Assembly: GCA_020636005.1 (NCBI GenBank)
Contig: JACJYR010000006.1
Span: 186,001 to 250,000 of the forward strand
Length of the DNA stretch: 64,000 nt
From: Lewinellaceae bacterium
GTDB taxonomy: Bacteria; Bacteroidota; Bacteroidia; Chitinophagales; Saprospiraceae
Direction of reading: 5' to 3'
Part shown: positions 18,101 through 25,281 of the stretch, in pieces
Layout: each line of letters begins with the position of its first letter
Position numbering within the stretch: position 1 is the stretch's first letter
Notes under the pieces: model-generated
Database searches by the model: none
Seen by the model: the letters and a program-made list of their open reading frames with translations, nothing else
Told to the model about the DNA's origin: nothing
Program-made: the position numbers and the translations under genes

Positions 18101-18945
18101 AACGGGACTTAATAGCCAATTACCTGCTCAAATTGAAACAGCAGAACGCAGTCGGCAGCGAGAAGATCCAGCAGTTGGAGCGGAACGGTATGGGGGTATT
18201 CTTCATTGATGAACTGTTTGGGCAGCATTTCGACATCCTGATCCTCTCCTGCACCTTTGGCACCGTCAACCTGCAAGGCTCATTGACCAAGAAAATCATC
18301 TTCCTGAACACCCCCGAAGGTATCAGCCAGGTTAAGATGTTGATCAACAAACCGGTGCAACAGCTCCAGATCATCCATTCGTTTTCAGAAGATCAGTTGG
18401 AAAAATTCCGGATCAAGCAATGGGAAGAAGGCACCTGGCTATTGGCCAATTTTATTCAACTGGCAGAAGCCATGAGGGCAGGCAATACAAAGCAGGTCAA
18501 GCACTTACAGGAAATGATCGGCAAGGTGGAAGAACCCAAAGCCTCCAAGTCCTTGTTTACCCAGGAAGTCATCAATGCGCTGCGCCCATATTTTGACGAA
18601 AAACGGTTTGTCAAAAACAAGGTTATGGAAGACGTGGTGCTGCCGCTGTGCATCAAGCCCCAGCATCCCAACGGACAACCGCTCACAGTTCACCCGGACG
18701 GCTTCTTTGCAGATACAAACGCCACCTCCGGGCTATGGGAACAACAGCAACGTGACAAGCTTGCAAGCGCCGGCTTTTCCTACCTGCCCGTTTGGTCGCT
18801 GGGCTGGTTTAAAAATCCGTCCCAGGAAGCAAGGTTGCTGGCCAGTAAAATTATCAAGTTGGATTCCAGCTTGCCTGAAAACGAAGCTATCAAGGAAAAC
18901 CTTGACGTTAAAAAAGAAGTAAAAGACAAAGATGGCAAGCAGTAG
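15178..18945 (+). CDS. Degenerate SF1 helicase-like protein with Vsr/DUF559-like C-terminal domain
   Basis: A 1255-residue protein matching the layout of large SF1 helicase-nuclease proteins (the DUF4011 / AAA_11 / AAA_12 / Vsr-like group). Walker A is present as GVDSLGKT (Gly272-Thr279). Later motifs are altered: the Walker B equivalent reads VILEEAN (Glu849, Glu850) instead of DEAS, the usual GDPKQLP reads FGSNDSN, and the WHYRS-like and TRA-like motifs cannot be found. Residues 360-840 include long charged helices. The end (about 1130-1230) has VHPDGFF (Asp1174) and LPVWSLGWFKNP, resembling the conserved Asp and 'RIWSTDWF..P' of the DUF559/MTES_1575 endonuclease-like fold. The gene is intact and alone. 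I infer a helicase relative that may have lost ATP hydrolysis; some relatives act in phage defence, but no partner genes are visible. Confidence 0.65.
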   Translation: MKNSQSPSIHSIYQNALPFYLNRTDICAADEEGKIFAVKFFESLLQEKLAIQLNASSSSSDKLRHLYFESRNLEKTFGPKTLGFGFPLLIDTYEGELFVSPLFIWLLSIEPAQAKVDAWILKFSNQSHLLPNFRAANFLKEKYDLDLTEKMKGMTFGRTLNGPALQAFCQELADRLHFEKFGADEKIIPCPGIDEIGNYTEKGAIHWSGVLSIFPPQDSKKPDSQPKPEDVFVPSAMPSKADDPVFPFLPADPEQVSALEIVEANKVSVVEGVDSLGKTQTLINLIIHALACGKKCLVVSERAPALKHTQKFLANTGLIQLHFLLDDALNDKMPLLELMRVAAKGGSRTVSYNAEEYQAKKNKFAREKTKLDAAYGAVKKKVFGDYNWTETVGLFLASNRVEGKELLTSQLNGQDFKYNVAEYESFKNGILTCHPLFQKVKTLSHPLGNLHDQVFQQPSAEEALHFVKKQLRHFLDKTSKLQHRFIGKIDSYGARLREHYRAYFEQMQDMNRALKENILAKGDELGNDFREAGSGYFKLYLLFSTKKKKIAKAQEEVGKQYQTLVKTFTSQPYFDFQFQPCKDGLHIPNTLANIEAFGKALNEWHSKLDSQVQEEVMRLNSKTAHPSLDVKEQITELEYSLDVLLEELNEANLYQKNLENKTLTIPQRQKYLESIIEQLENTQLNLRDFDLFFQWQSSWLALGPMGQKVVRALVKVKPDDWMAAFESWYFNNLLTYAQMPDLPAEEALVKNYAESWHALRPLILPHIQQLWQSRQEAELKELRKKDKKKYQLIFEKNGHQQAASMPLGDVLQGGYDAVSAFLPVLFTTPHVAMNMLPVGKGYFDYVILEEANRFSVETATALAPLGKQIALFGSNDSNGGETSILQYALENEVAFSPITNLYHVPARGLSALLNPNGMQQFPNEYLVESAEGRFHEIDNTNDVEAQHIIRQLNQVKQTPQRVYPTVGIVAFTVEQRDLIANYLLKLKQQNAVGSEKIQQLERNGMGVFFIDELFGQHFDILILSCTFGTVNLQGSLTKKIIFLNTPEGISQVKMLINKPVQQLQIIHSFSEDQLEKFRIKQWEEGTWLLANFIQLAEAMRAGNTKQVKHLQEMIGKVEEPKASKSLFTQEVINALRPYFDEKRFVKNKVMEDVVLPLCIKPQHPNGQPLTVHPDGFFADTNATSGLWEQQQRDKLASAGFSYLPVWSLGWFKNPSQEARLLASKIIKLDSSLPENEAIKENLDVKKEVKDKDGKQ

Positions 18946-18979
18946 AAACGTCGTTGGAGGTATTGCCCCGACGACGTTT
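18946..18979. terminator. Hairpin between convergent helicase-like gene and pntB
   Basis: AAACGTCGT (18946-18954) pairs with ACGACGTTT (18971-18979), with further GG/CC pairing inside. The arms end in AAA/TTT but the T-tract is short, so termination strength is uncertain. Confidence 0.55.
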
Positions 18980-18996
18980 GAGCCGTTAAAATATCA

Positions 18997-20388
18997 TTAT
19001 AAATTCTTCAATTCGCCTACCAGCTTGCTCAGCGTATCCTTCGCATCACCGAAAAGCATTTTAGCCCTTTCATGGAAAAACAGCGGGTTTTCGATGCCTG
19101 CATAGCCCGGCCGCATACTACGTTTCATCACGATGACACTTTTAGCCTCCCAAACCTTGATGACCGGCATGCCATAAATGGGGCTGCCCGGATCATCTTC
19201 TGCTGCTGGGTTCACCACGTCGTTGGCACCAACAATTATTACTACGTCCGTATTGGGCATCTGTGGATTGGCGTCGTCCATTTCCACCAGTTTTGGGTAA
19301 GGGACATCCGCTTCGGCCAGCAACACGTTCATGTGCCCGGGCATCCTGCCCGCCACGGGGTGAATGGCATAATATACTTCTACGCCTTTCTTTTCCAGGC
19401 TTTTTTCAAAATCGTGGCAAACGTGCTGGGCTTGCGCTACTGCAAGGCCGTAACCAGGGACGATGCAGACTTTGCTGGCATAGGCACACATGATGGCGGC
19501 ATCGTTCAGGGTGACTTCCCGGTAGGATTGTTCGCCTGACGCTTTTGCACTACCGGCAGAGCCGCCACCGAAACCACCTATCAGTACGTTCATCAAGGAG
19601 CGGTTCATGGCCTTGCACATCAATGCCGTCAGGATGAGGCCCGATGCGCCCACCAAAATACCGCCTATGAGCATGATGCGGTTGCTGTAAATGAGGCCGC
19701 CAAATGCTCCCGCTATACCCGAAAGGGAGTTCAGCAAGGCTATGACGACGGGCATGTCGGCACCACCGATGGGCATTACGAAGAAAATCCCGTATAAAAA
19801 GGACAATCCGAGCAGTATCCAGCCGCCATTGGCGCCAAGTGTTTCTGGGCTTAATATCCCCATTGTCATCAACACGAGGATTACTGCCAGCATGAGCCAG
19901 TTGAGGTAAGTCATCAGCCTCCCGCTGACGTCCTTGATTTTGTCGTCGAGTTTTCCATAGGCGACCATGGATCCACTAAAAGTAACGGTGCCCACAACGA
20001 TGCCCAGGTAGGCGACCAGCAAAAAGCCCCAATCGGTGCTGTCGCTGGAGAAAAACTCCATGCAGGCAATGATGGCAGAGGTTGCACCGCCGGTGCCGTT
20101 AAAAAAGGAAACCATCTGTGGCATGGCGGTCATCTTGACCCTGGTGGCCATCACATAGCCAATGGCAGAACCAACTACCAAACCGCCCACAATCCAGGCC
20201 AGGTTTCCGATGCCTTCACCCGCTTCATTCTTGTGGAAAAGGATGGTTCCAAGGATAGCGAGGGTCATGCCCGCCGCTGCTATGTTGTTGCCCTGCCGAG
20301 CACTGTCGGGGCTGCTCAGTTTCCTCAACCCGATGATAAAGGTGACGCAACCGACGATATAAAATAGTTCGAGCAAAAATTCTGACAT
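18997..20388 (-). CDS. pntB: NAD(P) transhydrogenase beta subunit
   Basis: A 463-residue integral membrane protein with about eight or nine helices in residues 1-270, followed by the soluble NADP(H)-binding domain III. Landmarks of domain III are VPGYGLAVAQAQH, HPVAGRMPGHMNVLLAEA, IIVGANDVVNPAA and SMRPGYAGIENPLFF, all typical of PntB. Proton flow drives hydride transfer from NADH to NADP+. It is the last gene of a three-gene reverse operon (alpha-1, alpha-2, beta), 52 bases after the small subunit. Confidence 0.96.
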   Translation of the reverse strand: MSEFLLELFYIVGCVTFIIGLRKLSSPDSARQGNNIAAAGMTLAILGTILFHKNEAGEGIGNLAWIVGGLVVGSAIGYVMATRVKMTAMPQMVSFFNGTGGATSAIIACMEFFSSDSTDWGFLLVAYLGIVVGTVTFSGSMVAYGKLDDKIKDVSGRLMTYLNWLMLAVILVLMTMGILSPETLGANGGWILLGLSFLYGIFFVMPIGGADMPVVIALLNSLSGIAGAFGGLIYSNRIMLIGGILVGASGLILTALMCKAMNRSLMNVLIGGFGGGSAGSAKASGEQSYREVTLNDAAIMCAYASKVCIVPGYGLAVAQAQHVCHDFEKSLEKKGVEVYYAIHPVAGRMPGHMNVLLAEADVPYPKLVEMDDANPQMPNTDVVIIVGANDVVNPAAEDDPGSPIYGMPVIKVWEAKSVIVMKRSMRPGYAGIENPLFFHERAKMLFGDAKDTLSKLVGELKNL

Positions 20389-20440
20389 GGTTGATCGTTA
20401 TTCGTTGTTGTTTCAAACAAGGATGGTAAGCCCTGTCCGA

Positions 20441-20749
20441 TTACTTTCTTTTTTTAAACATGGAGAGCATCCGGCCTGTGACGGCAAAACCGCCCACGAC
20501 GTTAAGTGTGCCGAGCACAACTGCCAGAAAGCCCAGCACCAGGGCCAGGGTGTCGTCGGGCCTTGCATGGCCCACTACAATGATAGACCCCATGATCACC
20601 ACCCCAGAGACGGCGTTGGAACCCGACATCAGGGGCGTGTGGAGCAGGGCCGGCACATTTTTGATCACTTCCGTGCCCAAAAAAATGGCCAGGACGACCA
20701 GGAATATCATATCCTGGTTTTGGAGGAAAAATTCTGAAAAAGCTTGCAT
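20441..20749 (-). CDS. pntAB: NAD(P) transhydrogenase alpha-2 (membrane) subunit
   Basis: A 102-residue protein with about three to four transmembrane helices, matching the membrane part of PntA when the alpha chain is split in two. The segment PALLHTPLMSGSNAVSGVV is the conserved core, and the C-terminus VTGRMLSMFKKRK is typical. It sits between the alpha-1 and beta genes, as in Rhodospirillum-type three-subunit enzymes. Confidence 0.94.
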   Translation of the reverse strand: MQAFSEFFLQNQDMIFLVVLAIFLGTEVIKNVPALLHTPLMSGSNAVSGVVIMGSIIVVGHARPDDTLALVLGFLAVVLGTLNVVGGFAVTGRMLSMFKKRK

Positions 20750-20796
20750 AAGATTATTGATTCTAAAATGCTTATAATCAGGCTAAAAAGGAAGGA

Positions 20797-21927
20797 TCAG
20801 GCTTTTCCCAAAACGGCCTTCAGCCTTTCGCTGACCACGGCACCCTGGTGGGCGATGCAGGTGGCAGCAATGATGTCGTCATCAAAATTCAACTGCAATT
20901 CACCTTTCGGCGAAAGCAGTTTCAGGAAATTCAGGATGTTTTTGCTGAACATGGAACTGGCATCCCGCGGCAAGGTGGAGGGAAGGTTGGAGTCACCAAT
21001 TACACACACACCCTGATGATAAATCGTTTTGCCGTTTTCCGTCACGGCACAATTTCCGCCAGTTGATGCGGCCAAATCCACAATAACAGAGCCTGGTTTC
21101 ATGGTTTCCACTGTGGCTTTCTGGACAATGACAGGTGCCTGCCTGCCAGGGATCTGGGCAGTGCAGATAATGACATCCGCTTGCTTGGCGTGTTCGTGAA
21201 CTGCTTCGGCCTGTTTTCTTTTGTAGTCTTCGCTTTGTTCAACGGCATAGCCACCGGCGGCTGCGTTTTCCTGCGCCCCTTCCACTTCCACAAAGCGGGC
21301 GCCCAAACTGAGTACCTCTTCTTTGGCAGCCGTCCTCACATCGAAGGCTTCTACCACTGCACCCAACCTTTTAGCCGTGGCAATGGCCTGCAGGCCGGCC
21401 ACCCCGGCACCAATGATGAGCACTTTAGCAGGTTTGATGGTACCTGCAGCCGTCATAAACATGGGGAAGAAACCAGGGGCCTGGGTAGCAGCAATGAGCA
21501 CGGCCTTGTAGCCCGCTACGGTCGCCATGGAGGAAAGTACGTCCATGGCCTGCGCACGGGTAGTCCTCGGCAGCATATCCAAACTGAAGGCTGTCGCTTT
21601 TGCCCCGTTGAGTTTTTCAGCCACCTCTTTATTGGCTAATGGGTTGAACTGCCCCAGGATTATTTGACCTTCGGAAAGTTTTTTGACCTGATCCCCTGCT
21701 AAAAAATGGATCGTTGTAATGAGGTTGGATTTTTTGAAGATATCGTCACCTGTAGCGACGACGGCCCCAACCTCCTTGTAGGCTTCATCGGGGAAACCTG
21801 CATTTTCGCCAGCCTTTTCCTCTACCAGGATTTTTTCAAAACCCATCTTGAGCAGGGCTGCGGCTATTTCGGGCGTTACGGATACCCTGTTTTCAAAGCT
21901 TTGTTCCTTAAGGATACCAAGTACCAT
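20797..21927 (-). CDS. pntAA: NAD(P) transhydrogenase alpha-1 (NAD-binding) subunit
   Basis: A 376-residue soluble domain I of the proton-translocating transhydrogenase, related to alanine dehydrogenase. It has the N-terminal substrate-domain signature (RVSVTPEIAAALLKMGFE), the Arg-Gln-Asp loop in PRTTRAQAMDVLSS, and the NAD-binding glycine motif LIIGAGVAGLQAIATAKRLGA followed by VEAFDVR. It ends without membrane helices because these are on the separate alpha-2 subunit. It is the first gene of the operon; the gap after it is 47 bases. Confidence 0.95.
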   Translation of the reverse strand: MVLGILKEQSFENRVSVTPEIAAALLKMGFEKILVEEKAGENAGFPDEAYKEVGAVVATGDDIFKKSNLITTIHFLAGDQVKKLSEGQIILGQFNPLANKEVAEKLNGAKATAFSLDMLPRTTRAQAMDVLSSMATVAGYKAVLIAATQAPGFFPMFMTAAGTIKPAKVLIIGAGVAGLQAIATAKRLGAVVEAFDVRTAAKEEVLSLGARFVEVEGAQENAAAGGYAVEQSEDYKRKQAEAVHEHAKQADVIICTAQIPGRQAPVIVQKATVETMKPGSVIVDLAASTGGNCAVTENGKTIYHQGVCVIGDSNLPSTLPRDASSMFSKNILNFLKLLSPKGELQLNFDDDIIAATCIAHQGAVVSERLKAVLGKA

Positions 21928-22294
21928 ATTGTTTTTCGTTTCTTGTTGTTTGCAATACTTGAAATGAAGGGCTGAAATTAATGGAATATTACAAATCTTT
22001 AGCCCCGGATTCCAAATTCATCAATATTTAGTTTCGGACATGCTGGATTTGCCCTTTCGGCGGATGCTCCAATTTATCCCCGCTCAGAATGAGGACGGAA
22101 AATTCGGTGGGGCAAGAGCACCATCAGGTGACAAAACCCAGTGCTTTATGGAGATATTTATCATTCATTAATGATACAGGATGCCAGGCTGGTTTTTCAA
22201 ATTCATCTGTAATTTTCCTGAGTCAGTAGAAGAATTTTAACTGGGTTGGAAGAATAACTTTTCTTTGGAAAATCAAATAAAAAAAAGTAAAAAA
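21928..22294. other. Divergent intergenic region, no gene seen
   Basis: About 370 bases between the pnt operon and the coiled-coil membrane protein gene. It must carry the pnt promoter, but no convincing TAnnTTTG/TTTG pair was found. I see no RNA gene or repeat. Confidence 0.5.
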
Positions 22295-22672
22295 ATGGCA
22301 AAAAGAACCCTTAGGGTAACAGGTTTTACCCGATTTTTCCTGGTAATGATCATCGTGGCCCCTTTGGCTTATATCGGTGCTTCGTACTACAATGGAGATA
22401 ATGGCGTTGAAAAAATCAAGAGCTTTCTCAACATGCAAGCCGAGGATGAAACTGCCGAATCAGAAAAACCCGGCAACGACAACGTCAAGCCTGTCAACCA
22501 ATCACCGGCGAATGCTCAAAAAATCATATCATTAGAAACAGAAAACAAAAGGCTGCAGGAGGAACTGGATTTCAAGACAAAACGAGTGGATGAACTTTAC
22601 AGGGAAAACGAAGAACTGAAGCGAAAACTGGAAAGCATGGAAAAGACGCTGAACGAAACCAAGGACCAATAG
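22295..22672 (+). CDS. Small membrane protein with C-terminal coiled coil
   Basis: About 125 residues from the ATG at 22295 (MAKRTLRVTGF). A basic N-terminus leads into one transmembrane helix (about 12-32, FFLVMIIVAPLAYIGASYY), then an acidic linker and a strongly charged heptad-like coiled coil to the end (ENKRLQEELDFKTKRVDEL and more). The layout resembles FtsB/FtsL-like or other single-pass scaffold proteins, but no family is recognised. The frame is open to a TTG at 22265, in AT-rich sequence, which I consider too early. A holin-family membrane gene follows 63 bases downstream. Confidence 0.65.
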   Translation: MAKRTLRVTGFTRFFLVMIIVAPLAYIGASYYNGDNGVEKIKSFLNMQAEDETAESEKPGNDNVKPVNQSPANAQKIISLETENKRLQEELDFKTKRVDELYRENEELKRKLESMEKTLNETKDQ

Positions 22673-22688
22673 GATAGCAGGCTGTGAT

Positions 22689-22696
22689 TATATTTG
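22689..22696 (+). promoter_or_regulatory. Possible -7 element of the holin-family gene
   Basis: TATATTTG matches TAnnTTTG and lies 40 bases upstream of the ATG at 22736. No clear -33 TTTG is seen. Confidence 0.35.
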
Positions 22697-22735
22697 TGCC
22701 AGGAAAAACAATTTTCAATAACAAAATCAAAAATC

Positions 22736-23071
22736 ATGGAATTCATCCTCACCATCCTTATCAATGGAGTGGCAATTTGGGCCGGTTCGCAGCTCCTGCG
22801 CGGCGTTGAAGTGACAGATTTTTCGAGGGCGCTGATCATTGGCCTTGTAGTAGCACTGCTGAACGCTACCCTCGGCAGTTTTCTCGACTGGATTTCTACG
22901 CCCATCCGGTGGATTACCCTTGGCCTGTTCAGTCTCGTGGTAGATGCCATTGTTTTAATGGTAGCCGATTACTTCCTTAAAGGTTTGAAAATCAAGAATT
23001 TCTGGTGGGCAGTGGCATTGGCCATTGTCGTAGGAGTTGTCAACGGCATCACGCATTGGGTATTTCACTAA
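22736..23071 (+). CDS. Phage holin family-like (DUF360/Mycp1-type) membrane protein
   Basis: A 111-residue, almost entirely hydrophobic protein with four predicted helices. It has the sequence pattern LLRGVEVTDFSRALIIGLVVALLNATLG and IRWITLGLFSLVVDAIVLMVADYFLKGL, cut here as ALIIGLVVALLNATLG and WITLGLFSLVVDAI, which is that of the 'phage holin family / membrane protein of unknown function' group common in ordinary bacterial chromosomes. No other phage gene is present, so it is not evidence of a prophage. The start at 22736 is chosen because the upstream codons in the open frame are polar and non-conserved. Confidence 0.8.
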   Translation: MEFILTILINGVAIWAGSQLLRGVEVTDFSRALIIGLVVALLNATLGSFLDWISTPIRWITLGLFSLVVDAIVLMVADYFLKGLKIKNFWWAVALAIVVGVVNGITHWVFH

Positions 23072-23102
23072 GACGGAAAAAAGGGGGAAACACATGAATT
23101 CC

Positions 23103-23318
23103 CTATTCCCAGATCAGGCTTCGCTTATTTTTGATGTAGCGCTTCACATTGAGCCAAAAGGCTACAAAAAGGTAGAATATCACAGGTGAACCGAGTGTCA
23201 CAAAGGATAGATAAATGAAATACAGACGAACCCTGGCAGAAGCCAGGCCCATCTTGTCCCCAAGATAGCTGCATACGCCAAAGGCGGATCGTTCCATTAA
23301 ATCTTTTAGCGTTTTCAT
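23103..23318 (-). CDS. PspC-domain membrane protein
   Basis: A 71-residue protein carrying one PspC domain: RSAFGVCSYLGDKMGLASARVRLYFIYLSFVTLGSP, here cut as FGVCSYLGDKMGL and ARVRLYFIYLSFVTLGSP, followed by a second hydrophobic stretch (FYLFVAFWLNVKRYI). PspC proteins sense or respond to inner-membrane stress. It is downstream of the ECF sigma factor gene on the same strand, but a strong terminator stands between them, so co-transcription is doubtful. Confidence 0.85.
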   Translation of the reverse strand: MKTLKDLMERSAFGVCSYLGDKMGLASARVRLYFIYLSFVTLGSPVIFYLFVAFWLNVKRYIKNKRSLIWE

Positions 23319-23331
23319 GAGGACAAATGTA

Positions 23332-23379
23332 AAAATTAAAAGGCAAAAGTAGCACGGGCTGCTTTTGCCTTTTAATTTT
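23332..23379. terminator. Strong intrinsic terminator after the sigma factor gene
   Basis: An 18-bp perfect stem (AAAATTAAAAGGCAAAAG and its complement) is extended by an inner AGC/GCT pairing with a short loop. It reads as a terminator for the reverse-strand sigma factor and would also act in the other direction. Confidence 0.85.
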
Positions 23380-23398
23380 AACCAAAGCAGTATGGGAG

Positions 23399-23980
23399 TT
23401 ATTGCAGTTGCACTTCCTTCTCCGCCACCATCTTGCGAATGTTGATAAGTGCATAGCGCATACGCCCCAAAGCCGTGTTGATGCTCACCCTGGTCAGGGC
23501 TGCGATCTCCTTGAAACTCATGTCGGCATAATGGCGGAGGATGACTACTTCCCTTTGTTCAGGCGGCAGCATATCCACCAAATGGCGGATTCTGTCGTGG
23601 GTCTGGCTACGCATGATGAGCTGCTCGGCATTTGGCTCGTTGGTATGCAACACATCGAAAATATCGAATGTTTCGTTGGGATGCACATGCGGGCGGCGTT
23701 TGCCACGGCGGAAGTAGTCAACACAAAGGTTGTAGGAAATCCGCAAGGCCCATTGGCCGAACTTCCCTTCGTGGTTGTACTTTCCACTGCGCAGGGTGTT
23801 GATAATTTTGATAAAGACTTCCTGGAAGATGTCTTCGGCGAGGGTCTCATCTTTAACAAAAAGATAGATGGACGTGTAAATTTTTTGCTGATAACGGTCG
23901 AGCAATTCTTTGAATGCTCTTTCATCCCCATCAAGGTAGAGGGCAATAAGTTGCTGATCATTTACTGGCGTAACTTGCAT
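23399..23980 (-). CDS. ECF-type RNA polymerase sigma-70 factor
   Basis: A 193-residue extracytoplasmic-function sigma factor. Region 2 (about 25-95) has AEDIFQEVFIKIINTL and WALRISYNLCVDYFRRGKR. Region 4 (about 130-185) has MLPPEQREVVILRHYADMS then FKEIAALTRVSINTALGRMRYAL, the helix-turn-helix for -35 recognition. No anti-sigma gene is adjacent: the next reverse gene is PspC, beyond a terminator. The variant 'NTALGRMRYAL' is characteristic of Bacteroidota ECF factors. Targets are unknown. Confidence 0.9.
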   Translation of the reverse strand: MQVTPVNDQQLIALYLDGDERAFKELLDRYQQKIYTSIYLFVKDETLAEDIFQEVFIKIINTLRSGKYNHEGKFGQWALRISYNLCVDYFRRGKRRPHVHPNETFDIFDVLHTNEPNAEQLIMRSQTHDRIRHLVDMLPPEQREVVILRHYADMSFKEIAALTRVSINTALGRMRYALINIRKMVAEKEVQLQ

Positions 23981-24394
23981 AACTAAATCTAGTTTAGTGA
24001 AGAAATGTTCGAGACTGATTTAGTGTAGAAGTTTTACGCCTATAAGATATAATTTTAAAAAGGAGATGTTGAAAAGTGAAGGATATGAATGCTCATTTAC
24101 AAAGACGAAGCCAAGATAGAAATTTCATCTAAGAAAACTTACTTTTCATCTTCTTTAACAAAAAATTAGTCGTTCTTTGAAAATAAATGTAAGCTGTTGA
24201 ACGAATTCCGGCACAAAGAAATAAGCTTTTTTTAAAACATCAAAGCTGCTGCGAGAAAAATATTCCATCACCAGGACTTGCCCAAAGTTAATTTGCCAAT
24301 CAACGTGCCGACCGAATCTAAGTACAATGCAAATGGTCAAAGCATACACTTGATTCTTTAGGAAAAAGCTGATTTTAGCCAATTTCTATTCTCT
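23981..24394. other. Divergent intergenic region, no gene seen
   Basis: About 410 bases upstream of the sigma factor (reverse) and tpiA (forward). A small palindrome (ACTAAA-TCTAG-TTTAGT, near 23984-24000) lies directly before the sigma factor start. The rest is AT-rich and featureless until the tpiA promoter. Confidence 0.5.
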
Positions 24395-24426
24395 TTTGGC
24401 CAAACAGAACTTAATCTTTACTTTTG
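24395..24426 (+). promoter_or_regulatory. Putative tpiA promoter (Bacteroidota type)
   Basis: TTTG at 24395-24398, a 20-base spacer, and TACTTTTG at 24419-24426 match both the -33 and -7 consensus of Bacteroidota primary sigma factor promoters. A start near 24433 would leave a 50-base leader. Confidence 0.65.
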
Positions 24427-24482
24427 CCGCCTCCGTTACCGAAATCTTTCAAAAAGGTGAATTCTCACAAATTAATCTATTT

Positions 24483-25250
24483 ATGAAACGTCAGCGCATC
24501 GTTGCGGGAAACTGGAAAATGAACAAAACTTTTGACGAAGGACGTGATTTAGCCATCTCCATTATCCAGCAGCTCGGCCCATCCGAAAACCTGGCGGTAC
24601 TTTGCCCTCCTTTTATACACCTCAACTATTTGTCGGTCCTCACGAATGGCATAGCCAACCTGAAATTAGGAGCACAAAATTGCCATTTTGAAGAAAGTGG
24701 AGCTTTCACTGGAGAAATTTCAGCTGCTATGCTGAAATCCGTTGAAGCTGAGTTTGTCATCCTGGGCCATTCAGAAAGAAGGGAATATTTCAAGGAGGCT
24801 GGCGAACTTTTAGCCAAAAAAGTGGATTCCACACTTAAACATGGCCTCCGACCCATATTTTGTTGCGGTGAAAAACTGGATGCCAGGGAAGCCGGCAATC
24901 AGGAAGAAATAGTGAAGCAACAACTCGAGGAGGGGCTATTCCACCTGGAAGAAAGCCAATTTTCAAATGTTGTTATCGCTTACGAACCAGTTTGGGCCAT
25001 CGGCACCGGCAAAACTGCCTCACCTGAACAAGCACAGGAAATGCACCGTTATATCCGTAACCTCATTTCCTTAAAATACTCCAGCCATACCGCCAACCTG
25101 ACGACCATCCTTTACGGCGGCAGTTGTAACCCCAAAAATGCAAAAGAACTATTCAGCCAACCTGACGTGGATGGTGGGCTGATTGGGGGTGCTTCCCTCC
25201 ATGCAACTGATTTCATTTCTATATTTAACAGCTTTCCTGTTTCTGGTTGA
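24483..25250 (+). CDS. tpiA: Triosephosphate isomerase
   Basis: A 255-residue TIM-barrel enzyme interconverting dihydroxyacetone phosphate and glyceraldehyde 3-phosphate. Lys12 in AGNWKMNKT, catalytic His96 in ILGHSERREYF, catalytic Glu168 in AYEPVWAIGTGKTAS (loop 6), and the phosphate-binding YGGSCNPKNA and GLIGGASL motifs are all present. The open frame extends 29 codons upstream but overlaps the promoter, so the ATG at 24483 is used. The next gene, a giant secreted protein, starts 31 bases later. Confidence 0.96.
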   Translation: MKRQRIVAGNWKMNKTFDEGRDLAISIIQQLGPSENLAVLCPPFIHLNYLSVLTNGIANLKLGAQNCHFEESGAFTGEISAAMLKSVEAEFVILGHSERREYFKEAGELLAKKVDSTLKHGLRPIFCCGEKLDAREAGNQEEIVKQQLEEGLFHLEESQFSNVVIAYEPVWAIGTGKTASPEQAQEMHRYIRNLISLKYSSHTANLTTILYGGSCNPKNAKELFSQPDVDGGLIGGASLHATDFISIFNSFPVSG

Positions 25251-25281
25251 AAAATTTCTGTTCAACAGAAAAAAATGAACA

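Noticed and set aside
22736..23071. Prophage remnant suggested by the 'holin family' membrane protein
   Set aside because: This family is common in non-phage chromosomal contexts and no other phage gene lies nearby.
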